Below, piece by piece: positions 31,862-41,465 of a stretch of 64,000 nucleotides of DNA. Origin of the DNA: Paraburkholderia sp. BCC1886 (lineage in GTDB: Bacteria; Pseudomonadota; Gammaproteobacteria; Burkholderiales; Burkholderiaceae); NCBI RefSeq assembly GCF_900996245.1, contig NZ_CAAJGK010000037.1, positions 1 through 64,000 on the forward strand, given 5' to 3'. The translations under genes were made by a program, and so were the position numbers. Below the pieces are notes generated by a model. That model ran no database searches and was not told the DNA's origin. It saw only the letters and a program-made list of their open reading frames with translations. Each line of letters begins with the position of its first letter. The first letter of the stretch is position 1.

Positions 31862-32839
31862 ATGGAATTCGAGTCGAGCGACATCGTGCGACGCCTGAGC
31901 GCGCGCCTGAAAATGCGGCATTTGCTGTTGCTGCTGCAAATCCAGCAGCACGGCTCGCTGACCCGCGTCGCCGAGCACATGGCGAGCAGCCAGCCGGCCG
32001 TGACCAATGCGCTGGCAGAGCTGGAGAGCATGTTCGGCACGCCGCTCTTCGAGCGCTCGTCGCGCGGCATGCTGCCGACGGCGCTCGGCCGGGTCGTGCT
32101 GGAACGGGCGCGCGCGATGATCCAGGACCTCGATCATCTGGCGCGCGAGATGAAGGCCGTGGCGTCGGGCCATGCGGCGCATCTGCACGTCGGGGTGATT
32201 CCGTTCATTTCCGGGCAGTTGCTGTCGGCGGCGCTCAAGCGCCTGCAGGCGAGCCTTGCGCGGCGCGTGACCGTCACCATCCACGAAGGCACGAGCGACC
32301 AGCTTCTGCTGCAACTCAAGGACCATACGGTCGATATCGTGATCGGCCGCGCGTCGTCGACAGTCGATCTGAGCGCGGCGAGTTTCGAGGTGCTCTATCG
32401 GCAGCAGCCGCGCCTGATCGCGAGCCGGCGGCTCGCGGCCAAGCTGGCGCGCGTGAAACTCGACTGGAGCAAGCTGGTGGAGCTCGACTGGATTCTCGGC
32501 GCACCGCATACGCCGATGCGCGAGCAGGTCGCCGACCTGTTTCTCGCGGCGGGCACGGCGCCACCGGTGCCGGTGGTGGAGAGTTATTCGTCGAAGCTGA
32601 TCGGCGAAATGATCGCGTCGAGCGAGGGCGCAGTGTCCATCGTTCCCGCGGATATCGCCGAGGAACTGGTGCGCATCGCCGGGGTGGCGATCGTGCCGTA
32701 CTCGTTCGACTGGACGCTGCCGCCCATTGCCCTGTTCACGCGCTCGGAGGGCGCGCATTCGGCGGCGCGGGATCTGTTTGCGCAAGCGTTGCGGCAGATC
32801 TGCAAGGAAACGTATGGGGCGGCGGGCGGTACGCCGTAA
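31862..32839 (+). CDS. LysR family transcriptional regulator
   Basis: A 325-residue regulator of the GbpR/PcaQ-like LysR subgroup, which begins with an extra helix (VRRLSARLKMRHLLLLLQIQQ) before the DNA-binding turn (SLTRVAEHMASSQPAVTNAL). The effector domain spans about 105-305. It starts 135 bases from the divergent maeB gene. Family members sense aromatic or sugar acids; the ligand here is unknown. Confidence 0.87.
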   Translation: MEFESSDIVRRLSARLKMRHLLLLLQIQQHGSLTRVAEHMASSQPAVTNALAELESMFGTPLFERSSRGMLPTALGRVVLERARAMIQDLDHLAREMKAVASGHAAHLHVGVIPFISGQLLSAALKRLQASLARRVTVTIHEGTSDQLLLQLKDHTVDIVIGRASSTVDLSAASFEVLYRQQPRLIASRRLAAKLARVKLDWSKLVELDWILGAPHTPMREQVADLFLAAGTAPPVPVVESYSSKLIGEMIASSEGAVSIVPADIAEELVRIAGVAIVPYSFDWTLPPIALFTRSEGAHSAARDLFAQALRQICKETYGAAGGTP

Positions 32840-32858
32840 TGCCGCGTCGATGGGCTCG

Positions 32859-33263
32859 TCAGTCCGCTGCGCATCGCGCAATCGCCACGCACTTGATCTC
32901 GACGAGCAGACCCGGGTGCGCGAGTTCGGACACGCCGATCGCGGTCCACGCGCACGTGCCGCGCGGGAAAATGCGGTTCTTCACTTCGCGGAACACCGGC
33001 ATATGCACGCTCATTTGCACGTGATACGTCGTCATGTCGACAATGTCTCCGAAGGTGCAGCCGCCTGCCGCGAGCAGCGCGCTCAGGTTGTCCCAGCACG
33101 CGACGAACTGCGCTTCAGGGTCGCGGATCACCTCGAGTTCGGCCGTTCGGCCGACCTGGCCCGCACAGAAAAGCGTCGTGCCGACCTTGACGGCAGGCGC
33201 ATACCCGGCGCGTTCGACGATGGTCTGCATACCGGCGGGGACGATGATTTCGCGGTCGCTCAT
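32859..33263 (-). CDS. RidA family protein (YjgF/YER057c)
   Basis: A 134-residue RidA-superfamily protein that by family would deaminate reactive enamine/imine intermediates or take part in a catabolic step. Blocks include GTTLFCAGQVGR, LSALLAAGGCTFGDIVDMTTYHV and CAWTAIGVSELAHPGLLVEIKC, where the usual active Arg position (R-x-x-x-G-x-x...L) is not conserved as in housekeeping RidA (W-T-A-I-G-V). That suggests a RidA subfamily (Rid4-7) with a different role. It precedes an AraC gene (33320-34147) on the same strand, as another RidA/AraC pair does at 62839-64000. Confidence 0.82.
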   Translation of the reverse strand: MSDREIIVPAGMQTIVERAGYAPAVKVGTTLFCAGQVGRTAELEVIRDPEAQFVACWDNLSALLAAGGCTFGDIVDMTTYHVQMSVHMPVFREVKNRIFPRGTCAWTAIGVSELAHPGLLVEIKCVAIARCAAD

Positions 33264-33319
33264 AGAAGGGTTCCTGATTGTCCAAAGAGTGGCGAAGAGA
33301 CGGCACCTTCATCGCCCGT

Positions 33320-34147
33320 TCACCGGAAATAATCGCTCGGCGCGACGCCGAGCGCCTTGCGGAACATCGCACTGAATGCGCTCGGGCTTTCATAGCCGTG
33401 TTCCAGCGCGACATCGAGGATCGACATGCCGCTGGCGAGCCGCTGCAAGCTCAGCAAGAGCCGCGTATGCCGGCACCACGCGCCATGCGTCATGCCGGTT
33501 TCGCGCTGGAACGCCCGCGCGAAAGTGCGCGGGTTCATCTCGGCGCGCGTCGCCCAATGGTCGAGCGTGACATCGCCGCACGGCTCTGCAATCAGTTCGC
33601 GGCACAGTCGCGCGAGCGCGGGGTGACGCGGCATCGGCACATGCAGCAGTAACGGTGCGGCAATCTCGATCTCGTCCAGCAGCAATTCGAAAATGCGACG
33701 TTCGCGCGCGCCGTGGCGGTGGTCCGCTTCGATCGACGCGGCCGTCACGATCAACTCGCGCAACAGCGGCGTCACGCGAATCACCTTGCACGCCGATGGC
33801 AGGCCCGCGCGCGCGTTCGGCGCGACGTACACGGTGCGCATTTGCGTGTCGCTCGCCATTTCTATCTCGTGACGGACGCCGCCGGGCACCCACACCGCGC
33901 GCCCCGTCGGCACGACCCAACTGCCGGCGTCGGAGCGGACCAGCATCACGCCCGAGATCGCATAGATGAGTTGCCCGCTCGTGTGAACGTGCGGCGGAAA
34001 GCTCACGCGCGCCGGTTGATCGGTGGCCAGCACGGCGACCGGCACCGACTCCAGCGACGCGGGCGTTTCGTTGAAGCAGATGCTGTCAGTTTCGCGACGA
34101 CGCATGGCAATTCTTCGAGAGAAGACCGGAGCGTCGAACTCTACCAT
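33320..34147 (-). CDS. AraC family regulator with N-terminal cupin
   Basis: A 275-residue regulator. The cupin ligand domain (about 40-125) has FPPHVHTSGQLIYAISG and GSWVVPTGRAVWVPGGVRHE. The AraC DNA-binding domain (about 165-270) has the first helix-turn-helix around DHWATRAEMNPRTFARAF and the second around SILDVALEHGYESPSAFSAM. ATG 34147 is supported by GGAG six bases upstream. It is divergent from the efflux gene at 34180 with only 32 bases between starts, and upstream of a RidA gene. It may control the RidA gene, the efflux operon or both. Confidence 0.87.
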   Translation of the reverse strand: MVEFDAPVFSRRIAMRRRETDSICFNETPASLESVPVAVLATDQPARVSFPPHVHTSGQLIYAISGVMLVRSDAGSWVVPTGRAVWVPGGVRHEIEMASDTQMRTVYVAPNARAGLPSACKVIRVTPLLRELIVTAASIEADHRHGARERRIFELLLDEIEIAAPLLLHVPMPRHPALARLCRELIAEPCGDVTLDHWATRAEMNPRTFARAFQRETGMTHGAWCRHTRLLLSLQRLASGMSILDVALEHGYESPSAFSAMFRKALGVAPSDYFR

Positions 34148-34179
34148 CGCTCACTCCCAACCGACACCGAGAGTCACCG

Positions 34180-35727
34180 ATGCGTTGTTGCTCCAAGTTC
34201 GACGAGCCCGCTCGTCGATTTCCAGATCGGCACGGGCAGCGCTTGCGTCCGCGCCTGGCGGCCGTGCTCGCGCTGCTGTGCGCGGGATGTGCGTCCGCGC
34301 CGGCGTATCGCGCGCCGGCGACGCCCGCGGCGGCCGCTGCTCCCTTCTCCGCCGCCGATGCGCCGGTTTTGCAGCAGCCGCTGCCCGATGCGTGGTGGCG
34401 TCTGTATCGCGACCCGGCGCTCGATGCGCTGATCGCCCAGGCCCTCGACCAGAATCGCGACCTGGCAGTCGCGCGAGCGCATCTGTTGCGCGCGCAGGCG
34501 TTGACCGATGCCGCCGAGGCTGCGCGCTTGCCGGATACGCAGGCCGCGTTCGGCGGCAACGAGGGCAAGCAGGCGGCGGATCAGATCGTCGCGGCCGCGC
34601 AGCGCGGCGCGTCCGCCGATACGCGCTGGGCCTGGACGCCGTCGTTCGCCGTGTCGTACGAAGTGGACTTGTGGGGCCGCGTGCGTCATCTGATCGACGC
34701 CGCGCACGCCGACGCCGCCGCAACGCAGGCCGCGACCGATGCGGTGCGTGTCAGCGTGGTCGCCGAGACCACCGGCAGCTATGCGCAGGCCTGTGCGTAC
34801 GGCGAGCGCATCGAGGTGGCGCAGCAGTCGCTCGCGATCGCGCAACACGTGGCCGATCTGACGGCAAAGCAGCGCGACCACGGTTTGATCTCCGATCTCG
34901 AAGTGGCGCGCGCGCAAGGCTTCGTCGAAACGTCGCGCGCCGGGTTACCCGCGCTCGAAGGCCAGCGCCGGGCCGCGCTGGCGCAGCTTGCGGTGCTGAT
35001 CGGGCAGCCGCCGTCCGAGGTGCCCGAGGCCGCTGCCCGATGCCATGTTGCGCCGGTGCTCGCGCAGCCTTTTCCGGTCGGCGACGGCGCGGCGCTGTTG
35101 CGACGCCGGCCCGATCTGCGCGAAGCCGAACGGCGGCTCGCGGCGGCGAATGCGCGCGTCGGCGTGGCGACAGCCGCGCTCTATCCGTCCATCGTGCTGG
35201 GCGGTTCGGTCGATCTGCTGTCGACCAGCGGCAGTCTCGCGTCGCTGGGCGACCGGTACGCGATGGCCTGGGGCATCGGACCGTTGATCAGCTGGCGCTT
35301 TCCGAATCGCGCACTGAGCGTGGCGGCGCTCGCCCAGGCGCGTGCCGATAACGGCGCGGCGCTTGCTTCGTTCGACGGCCATGTGCTGAACGCGTTGAAG
35401 GAGACCGAGCAGGCGCTCGCGTTCTACGGCACGCAGTGGACGCGTCATCGCGCGTTGCAGGCCGCGCTCGAGCAGGACGACCGGGCGCTCGATCTCGCGC
35501 AACTCAACTACCGGGCCGGCGCGCTCGATTTCCTCGACGTGCTCGACGCCGAGCGCTCGCTGGTGGCGGCGCGTGCCGCGCTGGCCGAGTCGAGCGCCGC
35601 GTTGTCCGCGGATCAGATTGCAGTGTTCAAGGCGCTCGGCGGCGGCTGGCAAAGCGCTGCAACCGCCGCGGAAAACAACGCCTCGAAACCTTCGTCACCG
35701 ACGACCCTTTCCTCTGCCCGACCCTGA
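34180..35727 (+). CDS. Outer-membrane efflux lipoprotein (NodT/OprM family)
   Basis: A 515-residue TolC-like outer-membrane channel. A signal peptide ends in the lipobox LLCAGC (Cys about 32). Two OEP repeats follow: DAWWRLYRDPALDALIAQAL and TPSFAVSYEVDLWGRVR in the first half, RRRPDLREAERRLAAANARVGVA and LNYRAGALDFLDVLDAERSLVAARA in the second. It forms the exit duct for the HlyD/EmrB-type pump encoded next (stop TGA at 35725-35727, next ATG at 35729). The whole set expels drugs, solvents or metabolites across both membranes. Confidence 0.93.
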   Translation: MRCCSKFDEPARRFPDRHGQRLRPRLAAVLALLCAGCASAPAYRAPATPAAAAAPFSAADAPVLQQPLPDAWWRLYRDPALDALIAQALDQNRDLAVARAHLLRAQALTDAAEAARLPDTQAAFGGNEGKQAADQIVAAAQRGASADTRWAWTPSFAVSYEVDLWGRVRHLIDAAHADAAATQAATDAVRVSVVAETTGSYAQACAYGERIEVAQQSLAIAQHVADLTAKQRDHGLISDLEVARAQGFVETSRAGLPALEGQRRAALAQLAVLIGQPPSEVPEAAARCHVAPVLAQPFPVGDGAALLRRRPDLREAERRLAAANARVGVATAALYPSIVLGGSVDLLSTSGSLASLGDRYAMAWGIGPLISWRFPNRALSVAALAQARADNGAALASFDGHVLNALKETEQALAFYGTQWTRHRALQAALEQDDRALDLAQLNYRAGALDFLDVLDAERSLVAARAALAESSAALSADQIAVFKALGGGWQSAATAAENNASKPSSPTTLSSARP

Positions 35728-35728
35728 T

Positions 35729-36877
35729 ATGAGCACGACCACTTCTCCTGATGCAGATAAAACCGGCGCGCGTACGTGGCCGGTGAAGAAATCCACGGCC
35801 ATCGGCGTCGCTCTCGGCGTTGGCGCTCTCGTGCTGGCCGCTGCGGGCTGGCACTGGTGGAGCGTGGCACGCTTCATCGAATCGACCGACGACGCGTATG
35901 TGCGGGCCGACGTCGTCACCGTTAGCTCGCGCGTGTCCGGCTACGTGAACGAAGTCGATGTCGACGACAACCAGCCGGTGCGTAAAGGCGACATCCTCGC
36001 GCGAATCGACGACGCGGACTATCGGGCCAAAGTGGCCAAAGCGCAGTCCGCCGTCGACGCCGCGCTCGCCACGCAGCAAGCCGAACAGGCCGCGCTCGAC
36101 ACGCTCGATGCGCAACTCGCGCAACAGTCGAGCGTGACGGATGGCGCGCGCGCCGATGTGATAGCGGCCGAAGCCGTGTTCGCCCGCCGTCACGCGGATG
36201 CGCAGCGCTATCGCGAACTGGCCGCCGAACAGGCGTCGAGCACGCAGCGCATGGAACAGGCTCGCGCCGATGCTCTGGCTGCCGAGGCCGCGCTCGCCAA
36301 AGCCCGCGCGGATGTTCGCGCGCAACAGGGGCAGCGCACCGTGTTGATGGCTCAGAAAGCACAGCACGCCGTGGCGATCGAACAGGCTCGCGCGCAGGTC
36401 GGCATGGCACGCGCCGCGCTGACGCTCGCCCAACTCGACCTCGACCACACGGCAATTCGGGCTGCCAGCAACGGCTCGGTCGGGCAGCGCGCGGTGCGGG
36501 CCGGACAATACGTGGAAACCGGGCAGCCGCTGCTGGCCGTGGTGCCGCTCGATCATGTGTATGTGATCGCCAATTTCAAGGAAACCGAAGTCGCCGCCAT
36601 GCGCGCGGGACAGCCGGTCGATATCGACGTGGACAGCTTTGCGGGCCACACGTGGCATGGGCGCGTGAGCGGCATCGCGCCGGGTTCCGGTGCGCAGTTC
36701 GCGTTGCTGCCGCCCGACAACGCGACCGGCAACTTCACGAAAGTCGTGCAGCGGATTCCGGTGAAGATTGCGGTGGAGCAGCCAGCGCATGAGACGCTGC
36801 GCTTGCGGCCGGGCATGTCGGTGATCGCGCGCGTGCACACGCGCGCCGGCGAAGCGAGCGGAGCGTCCGCATCATGA
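35729..36877 (+). CDS. HlyD/EmrA family membrane fusion protein
   Basis: A 382-residue periplasmic adaptor. A single N-terminal membrane anchor (about 22-45, STAIGVALGVGALVLAAAGW) is followed by the lipoyl half-motif (VRADVVTVSSRVSGYVNEVDV), a long coiled-coil hairpin (about 95-215, Ala/Gln-rich) and the second half-motif with DHTAIRAASNGSVGQRAV. It bridges the inner-membrane transporter and the outer-membrane channel. The ATG at 35729 is one base after the upstream stop; the end overlaps the EmrB-like start (ATGA). Confidence 0.93.
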   Translation: MSTTTSPDADKTGARTWPVKKSTAIGVALGVGALVLAAAGWHWWSVARFIESTDDAYVRADVVTVSSRVSGYVNEVDVDDNQPVRKGDILARIDDADYRAKVAKAQSAVDAALATQQAEQAALDTLDAQLAQQSSVTDGARADVIAAEAVFARRHADAQRYRELAAEQASSTQRMEQARADALAAEAALAKARADVRAQQGQRTVLMAQKAQHAVAIEQARAQVGMARAALTLAQLDLDHTAIRAASNGSVGQRAVRAGQYVETGQPLLAVVPLDHVYVIANFKETEVAAMRAGQPVDIDVDSFAGHTWHGRVSGIAPGSGAQFALLPPDNATGNFTKVVQRIPVKIAVEQPAHETLRLRPGMSVIARVHTRAGEASGASAS

Positions 36878-38457
36878 GCACGGTCGCTTCGCCTTCCGGC
36901 GTGAGGCACGAACCGGTGTCCTTACGCGCATGGGTCGCGGTGCTCGGCGGCGTGTTCGGCTGCTTCATGGCCGGCATGAACGTGCATGTCACCAATGCGT
37001 CGCTCCCCGATATTCGCGGCTCGCTCGGCGCGAGTTTCGAGGAAGGTTCGTGGATCACGACGGCGTACCTGGTCGCCGAGATCATCGTGATTCCGCTGAC
37101 GGGGTGGCTCGTGCGGGTGTTTTCCGCGCGGCGTGTGCTGCTGGTCGGCACCAGCGGCTTTCTGATTTTCTCGCTCGCCTGCTCGCTCGCGCCCACCATC
37201 CAGTCGATGATCGTCGCGCGCGCGTTGCAAGGCGCGTTCGGCGGCGTGCTGATCCCGCTGTCGTTTCAGCTGATCGTCACGGAATTGCCGTCGTCGCGGC
37301 ATCCGCTCGGCATGGCGCTGTTCGCGGTCGCGAACAACGTGGCGCAGGCGGCTGGGCCGTCGCTCGGCGGCTGGCTCACCGACATGTATTCGTGGCGCTG
37401 GATTTTCTATTTGCAGATTCCGCCGGCGCTCGCATTGATCGCCGCGATCGGTTGGGCGATCAAGCCACAGCCGGCGCATCCCGATCAGTTGCGCAAGGCG
37501 GACTGGCTCGGCATCGCCACCATGGCAATCGGGCTCAGCGCCCTGCAGATCGTGCTGGAAGAGGGCGGCCGCAAGGACTGGTTCGGCTCGACCTTCATCA
37601 CGAACATGTCGATGGTCGCGGCGCTCGGTATCGTCACCTTCGTGATTGTCGAAGTGCGGCGCGCCGATCCGTTCATCAATCTGCGTCTGCTCGCGAGGTA
37701 CAACTTCGGCATTGCGAGTCTGATGCAGTTTCTGTTCGGCGCGGTCGTGTTCGCGGTGGTGTTTCTGGTGCCGAACTATTTTGCGGAACTGCAGGGATAC
37801 AGCGCGCGCGATATCGGCGTGCTGATGGTGCCTTATGGACTCGTGCAGTTCGCCATGTCCTTTCTCACGCCGCCGCTCATGCGCCGCGTCGGCGCACGCG
37901 CGACGATCATCGCGGGTTTTGCATTGGTGGCGGCCGGCTGTCTGATGAACATGCATCTGAATCTCGACGCCGCGGCCAATGTCGTCGTGCCGTCGTTGAT
38001 CGTGCGCGGCATCGGGCAGTCGCTGGTGGTGATCGCGCTCGGCGTGATGGCGGTCGACGGCATCGAAAAGACGCAACTGGGTTCGGCGTCGGGCGTCTTC
38101 AACATGGTGCGCAATCTCGGCGGCGCGATCGGCATTGCGCTCGCGGGGCAGATCGTCGTCGAGCGCGGCAAGCTGCACGCGATGCGCCTGGGCGAAGCCG
38201 TCGTGCCGTTCAGCGGCGCGCTCCAGGAGCGGGTGATCGGACTCGTACGGATGACGACCGGGATTTACGTGGACCGCACGCAAGCGCTGTCGGGCGCGAG
38301 CCTCGCCGGCGCGCGGCAGACTGCGCTGGCGCTGGTCGATCAACTGGTCGAGCGTGACGCGCGGTTAATGGCGTATAGCGATGCGTTTTTTATCGCGGGC
38401 GTGGCAATGGCGGTTTGCGCGGTGGCGGCGCTGGCGTTGCGCAAGCGCCGGAACTGA
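36874..38457 (+). CDS. DHA2 family MFS drug transporter (EmrB-like)
   Basis: A 527-residue inner-membrane proton antiporter of the 14-TM DHA2 group. Motifs include ITTAYLVAEIIVIPLTGWL and RALQGAFGGVLIPLSFQ (antiporter motif C-like), and GPSLGGWLTD near TM5. The C-terminal ~100 residues contain the extended loop and final TMs (IAGVAMAVCAVAALALRKRR). It is the pump of the OMF-HlyD-MFS operon, with which it overlaps by 4 bases. Substrate range unknown. Confidence 0.92.
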   Translation: MSTVASPSGVRHEPVSLRAWVAVLGGVFGCFMAGMNVHVTNASLPDIRGSLGASFEEGSWITTAYLVAEIIVIPLTGWLVRVFSARRVLLVGTSGFLIFSLACSLAPTIQSMIVARALQGAFGGVLIPLSFQLIVTELPSSRHPLGMALFAVANNVAQAAGPSLGGWLTDMYSWRWIFYLQIPPALALIAAIGWAIKPQPAHPDQLRKADWLGIATMAIGLSALQIVLEEGGRKDWFGSTFITNMSMVAALGIVTFVIVEVRRADPFINLRLLARYNFGIASLMQFLFGAVVFAVVFLVPNYFAELQGYSARDIGVLMVPYGLVQFAMSFLTPPLMRRVGARATIIAGFALVAAGCLMNMHLNLDAAANVVVPSLIVRGIGQSLVVIALGVMAVDGIEKTQLGSASGVFNMVRNLGGAIGIALAGQIVVERGKLHAMRLGEAVVPFSGALQERVIGLVRMTTGIYVDRTQALSGASLAGARQTALALVDQLVERDARLMAYSDAFFIAGVAMAVCAVAALALRKRRN

Positions 38458-38803
38458 TCGCGGCGTGCGCAGTCACGCCTTGAGCAAGCCCGATAGACCG
38501 AACGGTGCGAGCGCGCGGGGAGGAATCGAAAGTGTGTCGGGGCCGGACATGAGCAGAGCTTAGGCGCGCGGATAAACGCGACAAGTCCGATCGCGCCAAA
38601 ACGAGCGGCGCGCGTAGCAAAAAGTTCATCGGGAAAATCTGTAATTTTTAGTTACGGTCAGAAATGTTGTGTAATAATCCGCCGCCAGATAGACCGCATG
38701 GGTAGAGATAGCCGCGTGATCTGTCCGACGATAAGCCTTCGCAAGCGGCTTATTGTTAATGGTCAGTAATGCGAGGTATTAAGCGAACGGTCCAATTCGC
38801 AAA
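38458..38803. other. Intergenic region after the efflux operon
   Basis: No gene seen. It holds an inverted repeat ATAAGCC (38731-38737) / GGCTTAT (38747-38753) with a 9-base loop, which could be a weak terminator or operator, and an AT-rich part (38640-38680) that may carry a promoter for the next gene. Confidence 0.5.
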
Positions 38804-38929
38804 ATGCAATGGCTGGCATTCGGACTAACTAAAGTTCTGGATCTGAACATTTCCCTTGCGGCAAGCTTTCTGATGGCGACTCTTGCAATTGCCACGGTCG
38901 CCTCCTTGCAAGCACCTTCAAGAAAATAA
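38804..38929 (+). CDS. Possible 41-residue membrane peptide upstream of virK-like gene
   Basis: ATG at 38804 opens a frame ending at TAA 38927-38929. The product has one hydrophobic stretch (ISLAASFLMATLAIATVASL) and a basic end (SRK). There is no good ribosome site, and the distance to the next gene (18 bases) suggests a possible leader. Weak call. Confidence 0.3.
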   Translation: MQWLAFGLTKVLDLNISLAASFLMATLAIATVASLQAPSRK

Positions 38930-38947
38930 AATAAAACGTGGTCGATC

Positions 38948-39937
38948 ATGTCGCTTTCTGAAGTTTGCCGCCTGTTATCTCGCGCTATTCCTGGACGAAC
39001 TCCTCAGGATATTTTCCGGAGGATTCGCGTGCTGATGTACGCATTACTCAATCCGTTTGCGGCACGCATCTGGTTGAAGGCATTGACGACGGACACACTA
39101 CTTGCGGACATGGCTGTCTGCAACCGGCGCTTTCTCGAGCGGCCCTTTCGTCGCTTCGCAGAGGCGGATATGCCTGCCTATGCGCGTGCCGAACTGCTGT
39201 GCGGGCACTTTCGAATCGCGCGCGAGCTGTTTGGTGAAGATAGGGTGCGCAGGCTCTACCTGAATGCGGAACATACGACGTTGTCATCGAACGGCAGGTA
39301 TGCGCTCGTGGTGAGTGAGCCGGTACGCTGCTGGCGCGAAGGGTTGCTGACCGTCGCCTGGCGTGACGTGGTCGAGCGCGTCGACCTTGCGTGGGCGACC
39401 GTCAGCTTCGAAGTGCATTCCGGAGCGGGGAAACGGGGCGCGCTGATCGGAGGGCTGCAGGGGCCGGCCGGCGGAGACAGAGAGCGGGTGCGCGAAGCCA
39501 CCCGTGCATGTCATGGCCTGCGACCGAAGGCGGCCGTGCTGGAGGCCATTGGCAAACTGTGCACGATGGCAGTCGTGGACGCGCTGACCGGCGTGGCGAA
39601 GAACAAGCATATATCTGCTGCAACGGCAGTTCAGTTCAGTGCCGACTATGACGGCTTCTGGCGTGAATCAGGCGGAGTCGAGGTCGAAGGGCGGTTCCTG
39701 CTGCCGCTTCGCCCCCTTCACCGCGACATCAGCGAGGTCCCGTCGAACCGGCGCGCTGCATTTCGCAGGCGTCAGACGCTGATTGCGGAGTTGCTGGCGC
39801 AGATCGAAGAGACAGTCCGCGCAGGTTGGACCGCAGACGTGAAGCCGCTTCATCTGAATCACGAGAAGGCCGACGCTCCTCTGCGGACGGTGGCCGATGC
39901 GATGGCAGACGACTATCGTGACGCGGAACCGGCATGA
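38948..39937 (+). CDS. VirK/YbjX family protein (DUF535)
   Basis: A 329-residue protein with the DUF535 pattern: an opening segment MYALLNPFAARIWLKAL, central beta-rich part VRCWREGLLTVAWRDV, and the hallmark block LIGGLQGPAGGDRERVREAT then CHGLRPKAAVLEAIGKLC. E. coli YbjX and Shigella VirK are relatives linked to outer-membrane or antimicrobial-peptide phenotypes, with biochemistry unknown. No signal peptide is visible. The ribosome site is poor. It stands alone and converges with the MFS gene at 40004. Confidence 0.78.
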   Translation: MSLSEVCRLLSRAIPGRTPQDIFRRIRVLMYALLNPFAARIWLKALTTDTLLADMAVCNRRFLERPFRRFAEADMPAYARAELLCGHFRIARELFGEDRVRRLYLNAEHTTLSSNGRYALVVSEPVRCWREGLLTVAWRDVVERVDLAWATVSFEVHSGAGKRGALIGGLQGPAGGDRERVREATRACHGLRPKAAVLEAIGKLCTMAVVDALTGVAKNKHISAATAVQFSADYDGFWRESGGVEVEGRFLLPLRPLHRDISEVPSNRRAAFRRRQTLIAELLAQIEETVRAGWTADVKPLHLNHEKADAPLRTVADAMADDYRDAEPA

Positions 39938-40003
39938 TCGCCGCGTCATGTACCGATGCAACGGTTGCGATTCTTTCAGTCTGATTCTCCATGCAGAGGT
40001 TGC

Positions 40004-41416
40004 TCACCCCTCTCCAGCGAGTCGTGAAGCGTGACCCTCCCCACACCGCAATTCGCGCGGCGGCCTGATCCCCATCAGACAGATCACGCCGCCGCACAAC
40101 AGCAATCCCGCCGCGGTCACGATGGACAGATGCATCCCCCGCATGAAGGCCGCCGGCTGAGTGTCGCGCACGAAGAAGCCGAACACGGCCACGCCGAGCA
40201 TACCGCCCACCTGTCGTGCCGAATTGAGCACGCCTGCCGCGATCCCGGAGCGAGCGGCATCCACTGACGACAGCGTGAGATTGGTCATGGTCGGCACCAC
40301 CGCCGCGATGCCGCCCGCCGCGATCAGCATGGGCACGACCAGCGCGCCATACGAGCCGCCGAAGCTCACCGGCAACAGCAGCAGATACCCCAACGCGGCC
40401 ACCACCATCCCGCCGATCATCATCCGCTTCGCACCCACGCGGTGAAGCGAACGGCTCGCCACGATATTCACGGCCATTACCACGGCGGTCATCGGCAGGA
40501 ACGCGAGGCCGGTGCGTTGCGCGGACATTTGCTGTTCGATCTGAAAGAACAGGCTGAACACGAAGATCAACCCGTAATAGGCAAAGTTGACGATGACGCC
40601 CGCGACCGACGCGGTGCTGAACGTTGCCGCGCGAAACAGCGTGAGCGGCAGCATCGGCTCCTTGCTGCGCGCCTCCACGCCGACGAAACCCAGCGACGCG
40701 AGCACCGCGAGCAGCGCTGCGCCAAGCACCAGCGGATGCTGCCAGCCGAGCCGGCCGGCTTCGGAGAAACACACGGTCAGCGCGATCAACGCAAGGATCG
40801 CCGTGAGTTGCCCCGGAAGATCGATGCCGCGGCCGCGCGCCTGCACCGCGGCGGCCGCATGACGAAGCGTAAGCACGACGCCTGCGACGCCGATCGGCAG
40901 GTTGATAAGGAAGATGCTGCGCCAGCCTATATGCGTCACCAGCAATCCGCCCAGAACCGGACCCGCAGCCAGCGCCACACCGCCCGCCGCGCTCCACCAG
41001 CCCACTGCACGTCCTCTTTGCTGCGCATCCGGAAACGCCTGCCGCAGCATGGCGAGCGAATTGGGCACCAGCAGCGCCGCGCCCAGCCCTTGCACGACAC
41101 GCGCGGCCACCAGCAACGGCAGCGAAGTCGCGAGGCCACACGCGATAGAAGCGAGCGTGAAGACCGCGAAGCCGGCGGTAAAGACACGCCGCGCGCCGAA
41201 GCGGTCGCCCAGCGCGCCGGTGGTCAGCAGCAGGGAAGCGAACGCGAGCGTGTAGGCGTTGACCACCCATTGCAGACCGCTGACGTCGGTCGCGAAACGC
41301 CCGCGCAGCGCATCGAGCGCGACGTTGACCACGCTGACATCCAGCAGAACGACGACGAAGCCCAGTCCTGCGGCGGCCAGTGTGCCGCGTTGAGCGCGAC
41401 TCATGGTGATGCTCAT
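40004..41416 (-). CDS. DHA2 family MFS transporter
   Basis: A 470-residue, ~14-TM inner-membrane exporter. Markers are LDVSVVNVALDALRGRF in TM1, LGDRFGARRVFTAGF in loop 2-3 and GPVLGGLLVTHIGWRSIFLINLP (motif C plus TM6). It is divergent from the LysR gene at 41516, whose presumed operator lies between them, so it is probably regulated by it. Exports a drug or metabolite; no OMF or HlyD partner is adjacent. Confidence 0.9.
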   Translation of the reverse strand: MSITMSRAQRGTLAAAGLGFVVVLLDVSVVNVALDALRGRFATDVSGLQWVVNAYTLAFASLLLTTGALGDRFGARRVFTAGFAVFTLASIACGLATSLPLLVAARVVQGLGAALLVPNSLAMLRQAFPDAQQRGRAVGWWSAAGGVALAAGPVLGGLLVTHIGWRSIFLINLPIGVAGVVLTLRHAAAAVQARGRGIDLPGQLTAILALIALTVCFSEAGRLGWQHPLVLGAALLAVLASLGFVGVEARSKEPMLPLTLFRAATFSTASVAGVIVNFAYYGLIFVFSLFFQIEQQMSAQRTGLAFLPMTAVVMAVNIVASRSLHRVGAKRMMIGGMVVAALGYLLLLPVSFGGSYGALVVPMLIAAGGIAAVVPTMTNLTLSSVDAARSGIAAGVLNSARQVGGMLGVAVFGFFVRDTQPAAFMRGMHLSIVTAAGLLLCGGVICLMGIRPPRELRCGEGHASRLAGEG

Positions 41417-41465
41417 GGGGAAACCTCGGAAGACTCAGGATGGACCCATATTAGACGCCGCGGGT

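Noticed and set aside
38731-38753. Hairpin after the efflux operon as a strong terminator
   Set aside because: Stem is only 7 bp with no proper T-run; kept only as a weak element.
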